34,672 nucleotides of DNA from Clostridia bacterium UC5.1-1D2 (GTDB lineage: Bacteria; Bacillota; Clostridia; Lachnospirales; Lachnospiraceae): NCBI GenBank assembly GCA_001304855.1, contig BBZN01000045.1, positions 1-34,672 on the forward strand, in the 5' to 3' direction. Positions within the stretch are counted from its first letter, which is position 1. The number at the start of each line of letters is the position of its first letter. Shown here one piece after another: positions 1 through 9,100 of this stretch. The position numbers were made by a program, and so were the translations under genes. A model generated the notes under the pieces. It did not search any database and was not told where the DNA came from. It saw only the letters and a program-made list of their open reading frames with translations.

Positions 1-2
1 CA

Positions 3-1860
3 GGAGGCGGCGCGACGGCAGGGACAGGCGCTGCAACTGCCGGAAAAACAGGACTTTCGATTCTGGGAAAGACAATTACGGTTAAGACGGCTGCCATAGC
101 CGCTGCACTGTGCCTGGGAGCCGGTGCGGGTGCGGCCGGTTTGTATTTCTTAGGAGAAAAGGACTGGGAGGTTTCCGTAGAGAAGGATGAGGGCGATTCT
201 GACGAACAGGGGGACAGGGAGGTCGAAGCAGGGGAAGAGGATGAGGCCGTGGATTTGACGGATGAGGAGCTGGCTATACTGCGCCGTGTTTATGAAGCCT
301 ACGAGACAAAGAAATCTACAGGCTTTGCAATCGAGGTGAATTCCACTCAGGTAAACGGAGGATACGCCGCTCTTGCAGAAACCACCGGTTCTCTGTACAG
401 GGAACTTTATCAGATTGCCAGTGATAAATTTGACAATCAGTATGTGCTGTTTGATGGGAACGGCCTCAGTGAGACGGTGGAAGGAGAGGGACTCCTTCTC
501 AAAGCCTCCAGCAGAATTATAAAAGGAGGTATTTATGAGGGGGAAACATCCTATCATGTAACAGGATATTTAGGGAACTTTGAAAATGGAAAGCCTGAGG
601 GATATCTGACCGGCTTCCGGGCCAAATTCCGTCAGGATACCTCCGGTTCTCTGGAGCGTATCCATATAAGCGTAGCTGATTATGATCAGGGTGAAATAAG
701 GAGCAGAGTTCACACGGAGGAGTGGGTAGATAATGGAGAGTGGAACTGGTCCTATTCCGTCAGCGGAATCTATAACCAGGAGGGAACCAGCGCCTATATC
801 GGCACGTTCGATATTCTGGTGGGACCTGCAAGAGATATAAGCGTATTCGACAGAAACGGGAATGAGATAGAAGGCAGCCTCCCAGATAATCTTGTCTTTG
901 ACATGGAAATAACAGAGGGAGACGCTCCGTCCCTTCCGGGAAGCCCAATTGTATCAGAGGGGAGCCTTTATATGGGAAGTGATTTCCTGATATCCGGCGT
1001 GGTTCAGGGACCTCCGGGGGAGGGAAGGTCACATTATATGCTGGCTGATGATCTGGCTTCTTTAGTGGATAACGTGGTTCTCTGGAGCGCTGCTGCCGGA
1101 GCCGATGAAGGAACCGGTCTGCCGCCTGAGGGAAATCCGGGGGAAGAGGATGATTCCGGAAATCCGGAGGATGGAGCGGAAACCGGAGGGGAGGACATGG
1201 CAGATTCTGCGCTCATGGGGCCTTACCGGGCAGCTATGAATTACCCGGAGTTTAAATTTGGCAATTCATCGGATCATTATCTTGGCTGGAAAGCATGGGC
1301 TTATACGGATGACATGCCCCAATGGGCCTCGGGTCCATCCCAAATTCTTCTCCGCGACGGTTATTATGAGGTTACAAACGGCGCTGTCTATGTTCCGTAT
1401 GTGGTTCCTAAAGAGATTGTGGAGGATATAAAGTCCGGCCGCATAAAACTGGGAGATACACTTTCTCTTTCCCTGACCGATCAGAATGGAGAGGTATCTT
1501 CCATTGAACCGCGGCTTACGTCCTATGACAGCGCAAACGATCTTTACAATATGAGCCTGGAAGAGGAGGATTATGAAGACGCCTGCCTCTATATAAGGAG
1601 CGACGGAACCGGTTATATACAGAGCAATCTTTATGAACATACATTTGAAAGCGAGATTTACAAGGGTAGCCTATTCTTTTCTAAAGATTGTAAGATCTAC
1701 GTCATTTGATGATACAGGGGAGTTCATTACATTTGAGGAGTACGTAACCAAGGAGGAGGCCGTAGAGGGAACCTTTGACAGCAGAGGCTATGAACACGGT
1801 ATGCGAAACGGCTCCGTTCTGCTCTATGGTTATCCCGTATTTGACCTGAAACGGGCCTGA
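3..1860 (+). CDS. 5'-truncated single-pass membrane protein with large extracellular region (frameshifted)
   Basis: The reading frame is open to the left edge of the window, so the true start lies outside. The visible part begins with a Gly/Ala/Thr-rich stretch. A hydrophobic helix follows (about nt 75-155, ending LYFLGEKDW), then an acidic linker and a roughly 500-residue polar region rich in Tyr, Gly and Ser, which suggests a cytoplasmic N terminus and an extracellular C-terminal part. A second acidic, Pro/Gly-rich linker lies near nt 1110-1200. The frame stops at 1707-1709, but the +1 frame continues in the same style (FITFEEYVTKEEA) to a stop at 1858-1860. I therefore place one frameshift near 1660-1700. 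I do not recognise the domains. The layout resembles the zinc-ribbon and TM proteins at 21105-28510, and a sigma factor with a C-terminal anchor is another possibility. Confidence 0.6.
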
Positions 1861-2057
1861 TTGTGGAATATAAAGAACAGTATACTCCCTGACAGAGCGC
1901 CTGATCCATATACTGCCAGGCAAAATAGCCACAGGGGATTGATAATGGGCAGTACCTCCTTATAATTTGTTCTGACATAGATATGTATTGAAAAAATATT
2001 TTGATTCGTAAAACCTTCTCCCTGTTTCAATCGTCCTATTATCAGGAGGTGAATTTT

Positions 2058-2264
2058 ATGGATGTGAGAAACCGTCAATGTTTTACAAATCATATACTGC
2101 TCAGCATTATCACAATTCTTACTGCAGCAGTACTGTATCTGCTCTATCAGAATTCCATAGCGGAGGATATGATCCGCGAGATGAACCGGGACTACCGGGA
2201 ACTGGCAAGGGAATATGAAGTGATGCAGTCAAAAACTGGACAAAAAGGAGAGGAGAGGCAATGA
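2058..2264 (+). CDS. Small single-pass membrane protein, unknown function
   Basis: This encodes 68 residues starting at ATG 2058, placed by the strong site AGGAGGTG at 2044-2051. A hydrophobic helix (about residues 12-30, ILLSIITILTAAVLYLLY) is followed by a charged helical tail (EDMIREMNRDYRELAREYE). An upstream in-frame start at 2001 lacks a ribosome binding site and was not used. The stop overlaps the start of the following lipoprotein gene in an ATGA arrangement, so the two are probably translationally coupled. No family is recognised. Confidence 0.65.
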   Translation: MDVRNRQCFTNHILLSIITILTAAVLYLLYQNSIAEDMIREMNRDYRELAREYEVMQSKTGQKGEERQ

Positions 2265-3031
2265 AGAAGCACAGAAATGTATCCGGGATTATTCTGGCGG
2301 CGGTCTTTCTGGCCCTGTTGTCAGGCTGCGGCCAAAGGACAGAGGCGACTGACGGCTCCCGGGTATCTATGGCCGCCGATGGGATAAAATCCTGTCCGGA
2401 AATCAATGAGGCGGAGGCCTCAGAAGATACCTCTCCGGAGCCGGAAAGGCAACCGCCCTCCCAACCGTCAGGACTCCGGGAACCCCCGTCCCTGGAGGCG
2501 GAAGAGAACCCGTCAGGACTCCGGGAACCCCCGTCCCTGGAGGCGGAAGAGAACCCGTCAGGACTCCGGGAACCCTCGTCCCTGGAGGCGGAAGGGGGCC
2601 CCGCCCCGGCGGCAGCTGGTAAAGCCCTGCCAGGGGAGGATGGGGAAGACGAAGTAAATCGTTTCAAGAAATATCAATACCTGAATGACCAGGGATACTG
2701 CGGCATTGACATACATGAGATCTACAAGGATACCCAACCTGTTATCTGGGGGAACAATGCCCTGGACAGGGGGGATTATTATGAGATGGAGGCCTGTGTG
2801 GACGAATACCTGACGGACGACGGCAGCGCCACAGAATGCTTTTTCACCCTTATACGCATAAGAAAAGACGCGGTAGTTTCTTACATGGGAAATGAGATAG
2901 GCCTGGAAGAATATGGAAATTATGGCAGGGAGCCGGAGGAGCGGAGCGGCTTTGTACATGCCAGAATGCTGTATTTTGAACAGGATGAAAAGGGATATAT
3001 CCGTTATTTTACAGATATTAACGGCGGCTGA
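2261..3031 (+). CDS. Lipoprotein with 15-residue tandem repeats
   Basis: This encodes 256 residues. The N terminus is a lipoprotein signal peptide: MKKHRN, a hydrophobic core, then the lipobox LLSGC with the lipidated Cys near residue 23. The protein is therefore expected to be anchored on the outer face of the membrane. A Pro/Glu-rich linker (about residues 50-125) holds three 15-residue repeats (PSGLREPPSLEAEEN type). The C-terminal 125 residues form a compact acidic/aromatic domain with four or five cysteine residues that I do not recognise. The start ATG overlaps the preceding stop (ATGA) and has GGAGAGG just upstream. Probable partner of the small membrane protein before it. Confidence 0.75.
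   Translation: MKKHRNVSGIILAAVFLALLSGCGQRTEATDGSRVSMAADGIKSCPEINEAEASEDTSPEPERQPPSQPSGLREPPSLEAEENPSGLREPPSLEAEENPSGLREPSSLEAEGGPAPAAAGKALPGEDGEDEVNRFKKYQYLNDQGYCGIDIHEIYKDTQPVIWGNNALDRGDYYEMEACVDEYLTDDGSATECFFTLIRIRKDAVVSYMGNEIGLEEYGNYGREPEERSGFVHARMLYFEQDEKGYIRYFTDINGG
2465..2599 (+). repeat. Three tandem copies of a 45-bp repeat inside a lipoprotein gene
   Basis: Copies begin at 2465, 2510 and 2555 (each starting CCGTCAGGACTCCGGGAA), a period of 45 bp or 15 codons. The first two are nearly identical, and the third carries a few substitutions. They encode the Pro/Glu-rich spacer between the lipid anchor and the folded domain. Confidence 0.95.
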
Positions 3032-3074
3032 CAGTAACCGGGACGCCTGGATTTTCCATGAACAGGAGGCGCTT

Positions 3075-3236
3075 ATGGATTTAAAAAGATGGATGGAAGT
3101 GCTGGCGGCCGGGGAACACAGGAGTGAGAACCGCATAATACAGATGCTCATCTGTATTCTGGTCAAAACAACCCATATACGGCTCACTGAAACTTCTGTT
3201 CCCCAGGCGGAAAGGGATGGGGCGGTAAAGGAATGA
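3075..3236 (+). CDS. Small hypothetical protein
   Basis: This encodes 53 residues from ATG 3075 (MDLKRWMEVLAAGEH...), preceded by AGGAGG at 3064-3069 with good spacing. It begins 43 bp after the lipoprotein gene ends, in the same direction. It contains a short hydrophobic stretch (IIQMLICILV) and no recognised motif. Support is the ribosome binding site and the position, so it may be spurious. Confidence 0.4.
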   Translation: MDLKRWMEVLAAGEHRSENRIIQMLICILVKTTHIRLTETSVPQAERDGAVKE

Positions 3237-3313
3237 ACAACGGAGAGGACTTATATATAAATGTGCTCTGAATCTCTCCTGTACCTGCCTTTGGGGTTGA
3301 TTTTCCGCCAGCC

Positions 3314-3364
3314 GCACGCAAATTTAATCAGCGTACCCGCCGCGTACGTTGATTAATTTGTGCA
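3314..3364. repeat. Imperfect inverted repeat (about 21-bp arms)
   Basis: The left arm at 3314-3336 (GCAAATTTAATCAGCGTAC core) is mirrored by the right arm at 3344-3364 (GTACGTTGATTAATTTG core), with a 7-bp GC-rich loop and one base missing in one arm. There is no T-run after it, so it is not a classical terminator. It lies between two gene units, about 80 bp upstream of the 3443 gene, and could be an operator or an mRNA hairpin. Confidence 0.6.
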
Positions 3365-3442
3365 CAGCTGACAAAAAATCATCTCGCAAAATCAGGCACA
3401 AAGAGATTCCCGGCGCACATCTAAATTTAGAGGAGGATTCCT

Positions 3443-4149
3443 ATGAAAAGTAAAACAATTGCGATATTGACTCTGGCGGCAGCGCTGATGACGCCGGGCA
3501 CAGCCCTTGCAGGGACCTGGGTTGACCCTTATGAGGACGGTAAAACCTGGCAGTACCAGAGGGACGACGGAACGATGGAGGAGAACGCCTGGGTAGAGTC
3601 CGGGGGTAAGTGGTACTACATCGGAGACTACGGCTATATGTACAGGTGTATGGTTACGCCGGACGGCTATATGGTGGGAGTGGACGGCGCCTGGACAGGC
3701 CAGATGATGAGTCTGGAAAGCGGCATGGATTCAGACAGGGCGGAAGCTTATGAGAATATCCTGCTGTCCGCACAGAAGTTGGAGGATTATACGTTGTTTG
3801 ATTTGGACAAAGACGCGCGCCGGAGCTTTTTGTCCGAAAGGGAACCAGCGAAGCCGACTATACATGGCACGTGTACACCTATAACGGAAGCAGGGCAGTG
3901 GCTGCGGGAAGCTTTCACGGCGGCCATGGCGGCCTTTGTGTGGACAGCGAAGGCAATCTCTATAAGGAACGGGCGCATATGGGCGTTTATGGACTGCAGG
4001 CGGTGAGCTGGAAGGACGGCCGGGCTGTATGCAGTGATGATTTCACATGTATGGAAGAAATGGCGGATGATTACGAAAGGGTTATGGCAGAGTATGGCGT
4101 ATATGGAATCGGCGTTTATTTAGAAGGGGATTTTACTCCCTTTTACTGA
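3443..4149 (+). CDS. Secreted protein with cell-wall-binding-like repeats (frameshifted)
   Basis: The start at ATG 3443 has AGAGGAGG upstream. A Sec signal peptide ends ALA-GTW near residue 24. Next come aromatic/Gly repeats of the choline/cell-wall-binding type (WQYQRDDGTM, GGKWYYIGDYGYM, TPDGYMVGVDGAW). The C-terminal region opens LFDLDKDARP, reminiscent of a DLDxDG calcium-binding turn. The first frame runs out of sense near nt 3820. Restoring one C in the GCGCGCC run gives a continuous protein ending at 4149 (EGDFTPFY) of about 235 residues. It resembles the protein at 14042-14761 in both halves. Expected role is a cell-surface or wall-associated protein, but the specific function is unknown. 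Confidence 0.75.
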
Positions 4150-4204
4150 TAAACGGGCCAAAAGACAGGTTTTGAAATAAAAACAATGTAAAGGAGAATT
4201 GATT

Positions 4205-4555
4205 ATGAAAAACTATTATAGAGAGCAATTAATAGGAATGTTAAAGAAAGCAGCCGTTGGTTTTGTGGCAGGCGGCATATTCGGAGGATTTTTTATGAGG
4301 GAACTGCCTCTGGGAAGTATTCTCACTGCAATCCTGTTGTTTGGATATGTGGGGGCCTCTATTCCCCAGGGTTACAGGCTGGCTGGCAGGATCGGGAACG
4401 CCATCTCCCCTGCCATCCTCGTGCTTCCGCTTATAGGATGGCTGATTTTATGGGTGATCAAACTGGCGGTTATCATCTACGGCGGAATGGCCGCAACTCC
4501 CATTATGCTTATCTACAATGGGGTCAAGATGGCTTCCTCCGCCGATGCCGCCTAA
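4205..4555 (+). CDS. Multi-pass membrane protein, unknown
   Basis: This encodes 116 residues starting at ATG 4205, with AAGGAG at 4191-4196. Hydrophobicity suggests three or four membrane segments (around residues 15-30, 35-55, 70-88, 90-108), rich in Gly and Ile. Its stop TAA (4553-4555) overlaps by four bases the stop of the convergent gene on the other strand. I recognise no family motif. Confidence 0.7.
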   Translation: MKNYYREQLIGMLKKAAVGFVAGGIFGGFFMRELPLGSILTAILLFGYVGASIPQGYRLAGRIGNAISPAILVLPLIGWLILWVIKLAVIIYGGMAATPIMLIYNGVKMASSADAA

Positions 4556-5251
4556 ATGGATTCTTCAGGCAGCACCCGGGATAAATCTACATAGTAACGC
4601 TTATAGTTGCGGCTGTCTACATAGACCGGTATGTAAGTACCCGGCTGAAGCCCCTGAGGATTATACCAGATGGGGCCGCTCTGGAATATATGGGTGGCCC
4701 GTCCGGAGTCCGGCACCTGCAGTCCAGCACATAGGGGTGCCGGTGGTTGCTGGATATGTTGGGATTTACCCCGATGTTGACGATTTCTCCGTTAAGCCTG
4801 AGACCTGATTCCAGCAGCTTTTTCTGGCCAGCTTTTTGCGGATGTCGTATAGAGTCACTCCTGCGCCTGTGCAGAGGAGAAGGCCTCCGACTCCCACAAA
4901 AATCCAGTGAATGTACTGACCGGTTTTCGTCATGATACGGGAGGGATTTTCGGGATCATAGGAGATGGGAAGGGTATCCCCAACCCTCATGGAGCTGCTG
5001 TAGAAATCCAGCTCTGCCATCAGCTCCTGTCCCTTTACCTGGTAGGTGACAATGGCGGTATCGGAACCAATAAAACGGATGGTGCCTGTGGCGGGAACCG
5101 CATTTGCATTGAACGCATTGGTTCTGGAATATAAAAATGCAGAAACCCCCAGAAAGGTCACCCCTACAAACATAAATATAATTCCCACAGCTCTGTAAAC
5201 ATTCTTAATAAAAACCTTCTGCGTATACATATCTTGTTTTCTCCGTTTCAT
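4552..5251 (-). CDS. DUF3592-like two-TM membrane protein (two frameshifts)
   Basis: The reading frame on the minus strand begins at 5251, or at the internal ATG at 5230, which has a better-placed GGAGA. It has an N-terminal TM helix (IIFMFVGVTFLGVSAFLY), an extracellular beta-type domain (TGTIRFIG, VTYQVKGQELMAEL, GDTLPISYDPENPSR) and a second TM helix (WIFVGVGGLLLCTGAGVTLY). The GDxLPIxYDPxNPS pattern is typical of DUF3592 proteins. The first frame ends at 4766. With shifts near 4825 and 4700 the sense continues (NGEIVNIGVNP; ATHIFQSGPIWYNPQGL; YYVDLSRVLPEESI) to a stop at 4552, about 233 residues in all. It is the only well-supported minus-strand gene in the window. Function unknown. Confidence 0.7.
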
Positions 5252-5269
5252 ATGTAGTTCTATTTTTCT

Positions 5270-5298
5270 ATTTTAACTGTCCCAAAGTCCCAAGTCAA
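5270..5298 (-). promoter_or_regulatory. Sigma-A-type promoter for the DUF3592-like gene
   Basis: On the minus strand, TTGACT (5293-5298) and TAAAAT (5270-5275) are separated by exactly 17 bp. The -10 lies about 20-40 bp upstream of the two candidate start codons. Confidence 0.7.
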
Positions 5299-5355
5299 AT
5301 TATATGATGAAAAAATGTTTTTATATCGGTTATATTATTTAAAAAAAAGAACCGG

Positions 5356-5384
5356 TTGCTAAAAAAGTAGTCATTTGTTAAAAT
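5356..5384 (+). promoter_or_regulatory. Sigma-A-type promoter upstream of the T7SS core operon
   Basis: TTGCTA (5356-5361) and TAAAAT (5379-5384) are separated by 17 bp. It lies about 70 bp upstream of the FHA-like membrane protein start at 5455 and is divergent from the promoter at 5270-5298. No LytTR-type direct repeat is seen here, unlike the three promoters further downstream. Confidence 0.6.
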
Positions 5385-5454
5385 GAAAAGGAATGAATTC
5401 GACAAAATGCGCCGTTAATTTTCTTAACAGCGCAGGAAACCGCAGGTGAATGGG

Positions 5455-6057
5455 ATGCCTACATTTTTGCAAGACCTGGGGATAACCAGGGAAATACTGT
5501 CTACAGCAGCTGTAGTTCTGGCAGTTTTCATTGTTTCGCTGGCTGTTTCGTGGTACAGGAGGAGAAAGAAAATCAAGGAAAAAGAGCAGCACGCTCTCAG
5601 GAGGATGAGAGAAGAGGCTCTGGACAGAGCCCTTGCCAATCCCATGGGGGAGGAGCAGGCGGAGCCCTTTGAAAAGATGCGGCGCCCCTTTAGGGTGGAA
5701 TATTCCCAGGGAGACCACGGACAGGAAGGCGGCGGTTCCCAGGGAGGCATGTACCAGCTGACGGAAATCACGGAGCTTTCCCAACGGACCTACATGTTCC
5801 GGTGCCAGGAGCAGACCTTCATAGGAGAACAGTTTGGGACCGTAACCATCTTGCCGGGAACGGCGGATCCCTCCCAGGTCCAGTGTGAGATATTTTATTA
5901 TAAGAAGGAAAATTATATAAAAAGTACAGGAAAGCTGGAGGTTCTGCTGAAACGGAAGGGAAAACAGGCGATTGTGGGACTGAACGGGCTGAAACTCCAT
6001 TCGGGGGACCGCTTCTATGTGGGGAAGGCCAGTTTCCAGATTGATTTTTTGAAATAG
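5455..6057 (+). CDS. Membrane-anchored FHA-like protein of the T7SS locus
   Basis: This encodes about 200 residues. I chose ATG 5455 because AGGTGA at 5443-5448 sits six bases upstream. GTG 5446 is the alternative. A TM helix (about residues 15-32, STAAVVLAVFIVSLAVSWY) is followed by a strongly basic stop-transfer (RRRKKIKEKE), which places the C-terminal part in the cytoplasm. The last 90 residues read like a divergent FHA domain (GEQFGTVTILPG, IVGLNGLKLHSGDRFYVG), without the clear GR...SxxH signature. It is the first gene of the T7SS core, 61 bp before essC. Inferred role is a cytoplasmic-face scaffold for phospho-dependent assembly. The FHA assignment is tentative. Confidence 0.6.
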   Translation: MPTFLQDLGITREILSTAAVVLAVFIVSLAVSWYRRRKKIKEKEQHALRRMREEALDRALANPMGEEQAEPFEKMRRPFRVEYSQGDHGQEGGGSQGGMYQLTEITELSQRTYMFRCQEQTFIGEQFGTVTILPGTADPSQVQCEIFYYKKENYIKSTGKLEVLLKRKGKQAIVGLNGLKLHSGDRFYVGKASFQIDFLK

Positions 6058-6118
6058 ACCGGTTTTGCCGCAGAACCGGAATTACATAAAAATGAAAGAA
6101 ACTACGGGGGATAAAATA

Positions 6119-9100
6119 ATGAGTGTAGTGCTTTCCGTATATAGTCAGAGCGCGTATAAGGAGTTTGTGCTTCCGGCCATTCACAATGCAGAAACCGTGT
6201 TGGTGATGGACCGGAAACTGTTTCGTCTGAGAGAAAATCTGGAGCTGCATCTGGAGGAGGTGGATCAGAAGTGGGCCTTTCTGCCTTCTTTGGGATGCAG
6301 AGTGAAGGGAGGAACGGAAGGGGCAAAGCCTCTGACTTTAAAAGACCAGGCCAACTACAGGCTGGAGTCGGACAGCGGGAGATTCTGTCTGTAATTGTCC
6401 AGATGAAGCCCACCTCCTTTTTAAATTATTCTAAATACGATCTATCTTCTGTTAAAGAAATTGTGGTAGGGAGCGAACCCGGAGCCGGGGTTTTTTATTC
6501 CTACCAGTATTCGGGACTTCAATATATCTCCAAAAAGCATGCGGTGATACGCCGGACAAGAGAGGGAACGATTCTGGAAGACAGCAGTAAAAACGGTGTC
6601 TTTATTAATGATGTCCGGGTTCAGGGCGCAGACAGCTGGAATTCGGGGACATATCCATATATGGGGCATGGACATGGTATTTCTGGGGAATGTCCTGGCA
6701 GTGCGCCAGGGAGCGAATGTGCAGGTGAAGGAGGAGCTGCTTCCTCTGTGGAGTGAGAAGGCGGCGGCCTTTGACCGTGAAAGCCGTCCGTCCCGCAAGC
6801 AGGTCTATCACAGGTCGCCCAGGAACATGGAGGTTCTGGAAACCGACACAGTGGAGATTGAGCCGCCGCCTGCTCCCAGGGAGCCAGGGGACGTGCCGCT
6901 GATGATGGCCATTGGTCCGGCTATGACTATGGCAATTCCCATGGTGATGAGCAGCGTCATAGCCATCATGGGGCCAGATCCTCGGGGGCCCATGCCAGCA
7001 CTTTTATGTATACAGGCATTATCACCTCTGTCTGCTCCGCTTTTATCGGCGTTATATGGGCTCTTAACAATATCCGGTACGGAAAGAGCAAAGCGAAAAA
7101 GGAGGAGAATCACCGTTTTGAGGCATATGGGGAGTATCTGATCAAATGTGCAGACGAGATAAAAGAGAAGTACGAACACAATATCCGGGCTCTCCATAAA
7201 ATGTACCCTTCCGCAGAGGACTGTGTTATGGACAGGCCCGGCACAGGCTCCGCCATGTGGGGAAGAAATTCCAGCCATAAGGATTTTCTGTCCCACAGGC
7301 TGGGAATCGGGGATATGCCCTTCCAGGCAGAGATTCAGATTCCAAAGGAGAAATTCACCTTAATCAATGATTCTCTTGCAGATAAGCCTAAGTTCATTCA
7401 GGAAAGCTATAAAACCCTTCATCAGGTTCCTGTATGCGTGGATCTGCTGGGGGAGCAGATTATCGGCATCACGGGAGGGGAAGATAAGGAAGGGGCCTAT
7501 GGGGTGGTCTATGCCCTGGCTGCCCAGATCGCCTTCCAAAACTGTTACACGGACGTGAAGATGGCCTTTGCGTTCCAGGAGGAGCAGGGAGAGGGGGGCA
7601 GCAGGTGGGAGTTTGCCAGATGGCTTCCCCATGTGTGGTCCCAGGACAAAAAGGTGCGCTATGTGGCGTCTGATAAAAATGAAGCCAGCGATATTTTCTA
7701 TGAGCTGACGAAGGTTCTGCGCCAGCGCAGCGAGGAGAAAAGCTTTTCCGCCAAAGAGACGCTCTATAAGCCACACTACGTTCTCTTCGTGGAGGAGCAG
7801 TCCCTTTTGGAAGGCGAGCCCCTGGCAAAATACATATTTGACAAGGAGCAGTCCCTGGGACTGACAGTGATCCTCATGGCCGAACGCTACGAGAATCTGC
7901 CCAATGTCTGCGAGTATATTATCCAGAATGACGGGGAGTTCTGCGGCAGCCTTCAGGTGAGGAACGGAGAGCGGACGCAGATTGCCTTCGACCCTATGAG
8001 CCAGGAGCTGCTGGAACAGATGGCAAGAAGGCTCTCCCATATGGAGGTAAATGAAATCGAGGTGGGAGGAGACGTTCCCGGTTCCATCACCTTCTTTGAT
8101 ATGTACGGAGTGTCCGGCCTGAAGGAGCTGGGCGTGGAGGAGCGGTGGAAGAAGAACCGCACCTACGAGAACATGAAGGCGCTGGTGGGACAGAAGGCAG
8201 GGGGAGCCCCCTGTTATCTGGACGTCCATGAAAAGTACCACGGGCCCCATGGACTGGTGGCAGGAACCACCGGGTCCGGTAAATCCGAGACTCTCCAGAC
8301 CTATATGCTGTCCCTGGCCTTAAACTTCAGCCCGGACGACATCGGTTTCTTTATCATAGACTACAAAGGCGGCGGTATGGCCAACCTCTTTGACGGCCTG
8401 CCCCACATCCTGGGGCAGATCTCCAATTTGTCCGGCAATCAGGTCCGCAGGGCCATGGTGTCCATCAAGAGTGAGAACAAGAGACGCCAGCGGGTATTCA
8501 ATGAACACGGAGTCAACAATATCAACGCCTATACCACGCTCTATAAGAACGGGGAGGCGGCTTCCCCTGTTCCCCACCTCTTTATTATCATTGATGAGTT
8601 TGCAGAGCTGAAGCGGGAAGAGGGAGACTTTATGAAGGAGCTTATCAGTGTGGCCCAGGTTGGACGAAGCCTTGGGGTTCACCTGATACTGGCCACTCAG
8701 AAGCCCAGCGGCACAGTAGATGACAATATCTGGAGCAATTCAAAGTTCCGTCTCTGCCTTCGCGTTCAGGACAGGCAGGACAGTATTGATATGCTCCACA
8801 AGCCGGATGCGGCTTACCTGACACAGGCGGGACGCTGCTATCTTCAGGTGGGAAATGATGAGTTATATGAGTTGTTCCAGTCCGGCTGGAGCGGCGCCGC
8901 CTATGACGAGAATGAGGGCAGCCGCAGGCAGGTTCTGGCAGTTATGCTTGCAGATACGGGAAAGGCCGCTCTGGTAGGCGGTCATGTGAAACGCAGGCAG
9001 AAGGAAGAGGAGAAGCTGCGGTGGCTGGAACGGCTGTGCGCTTATATAGAGGAAAGCGTGGCGGAGTGGCAGCTGGAGGAGGCTGAAGACATAAGCGGAG

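Noticed and set aside
1861..2057. Possible small gene or promoter in the spacer before 2058
   Set aside because: No open frame with a ribosome binding site, and no -35/-10 pair with acceptable spacing, was found beyond the site serving ATG 2058.
2465..2599. Possible CRISPR array (regular direct repeats)
   Set aside because: The repeats are directly adjacent with no unique spacers, are in frame and encode a lipoprotein linker.
2119..2667. Antisense open frame with Ser/Arg-rich repeats
   Set aside because: The repeats are the reverse complement of the 45-bp repeats in the lipoprotein gene. The lipoprotein has a lipobox and ribosome binding site and this frame has neither.
7360..8250. Long antisense open frame (about 296 codons) opposite essC
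   Set aside because: It is a shadow of the well-supported EssC frame. It lacks a ribosome binding site, has no recognisable domain, and its composition reflects the opposite-strand codons.
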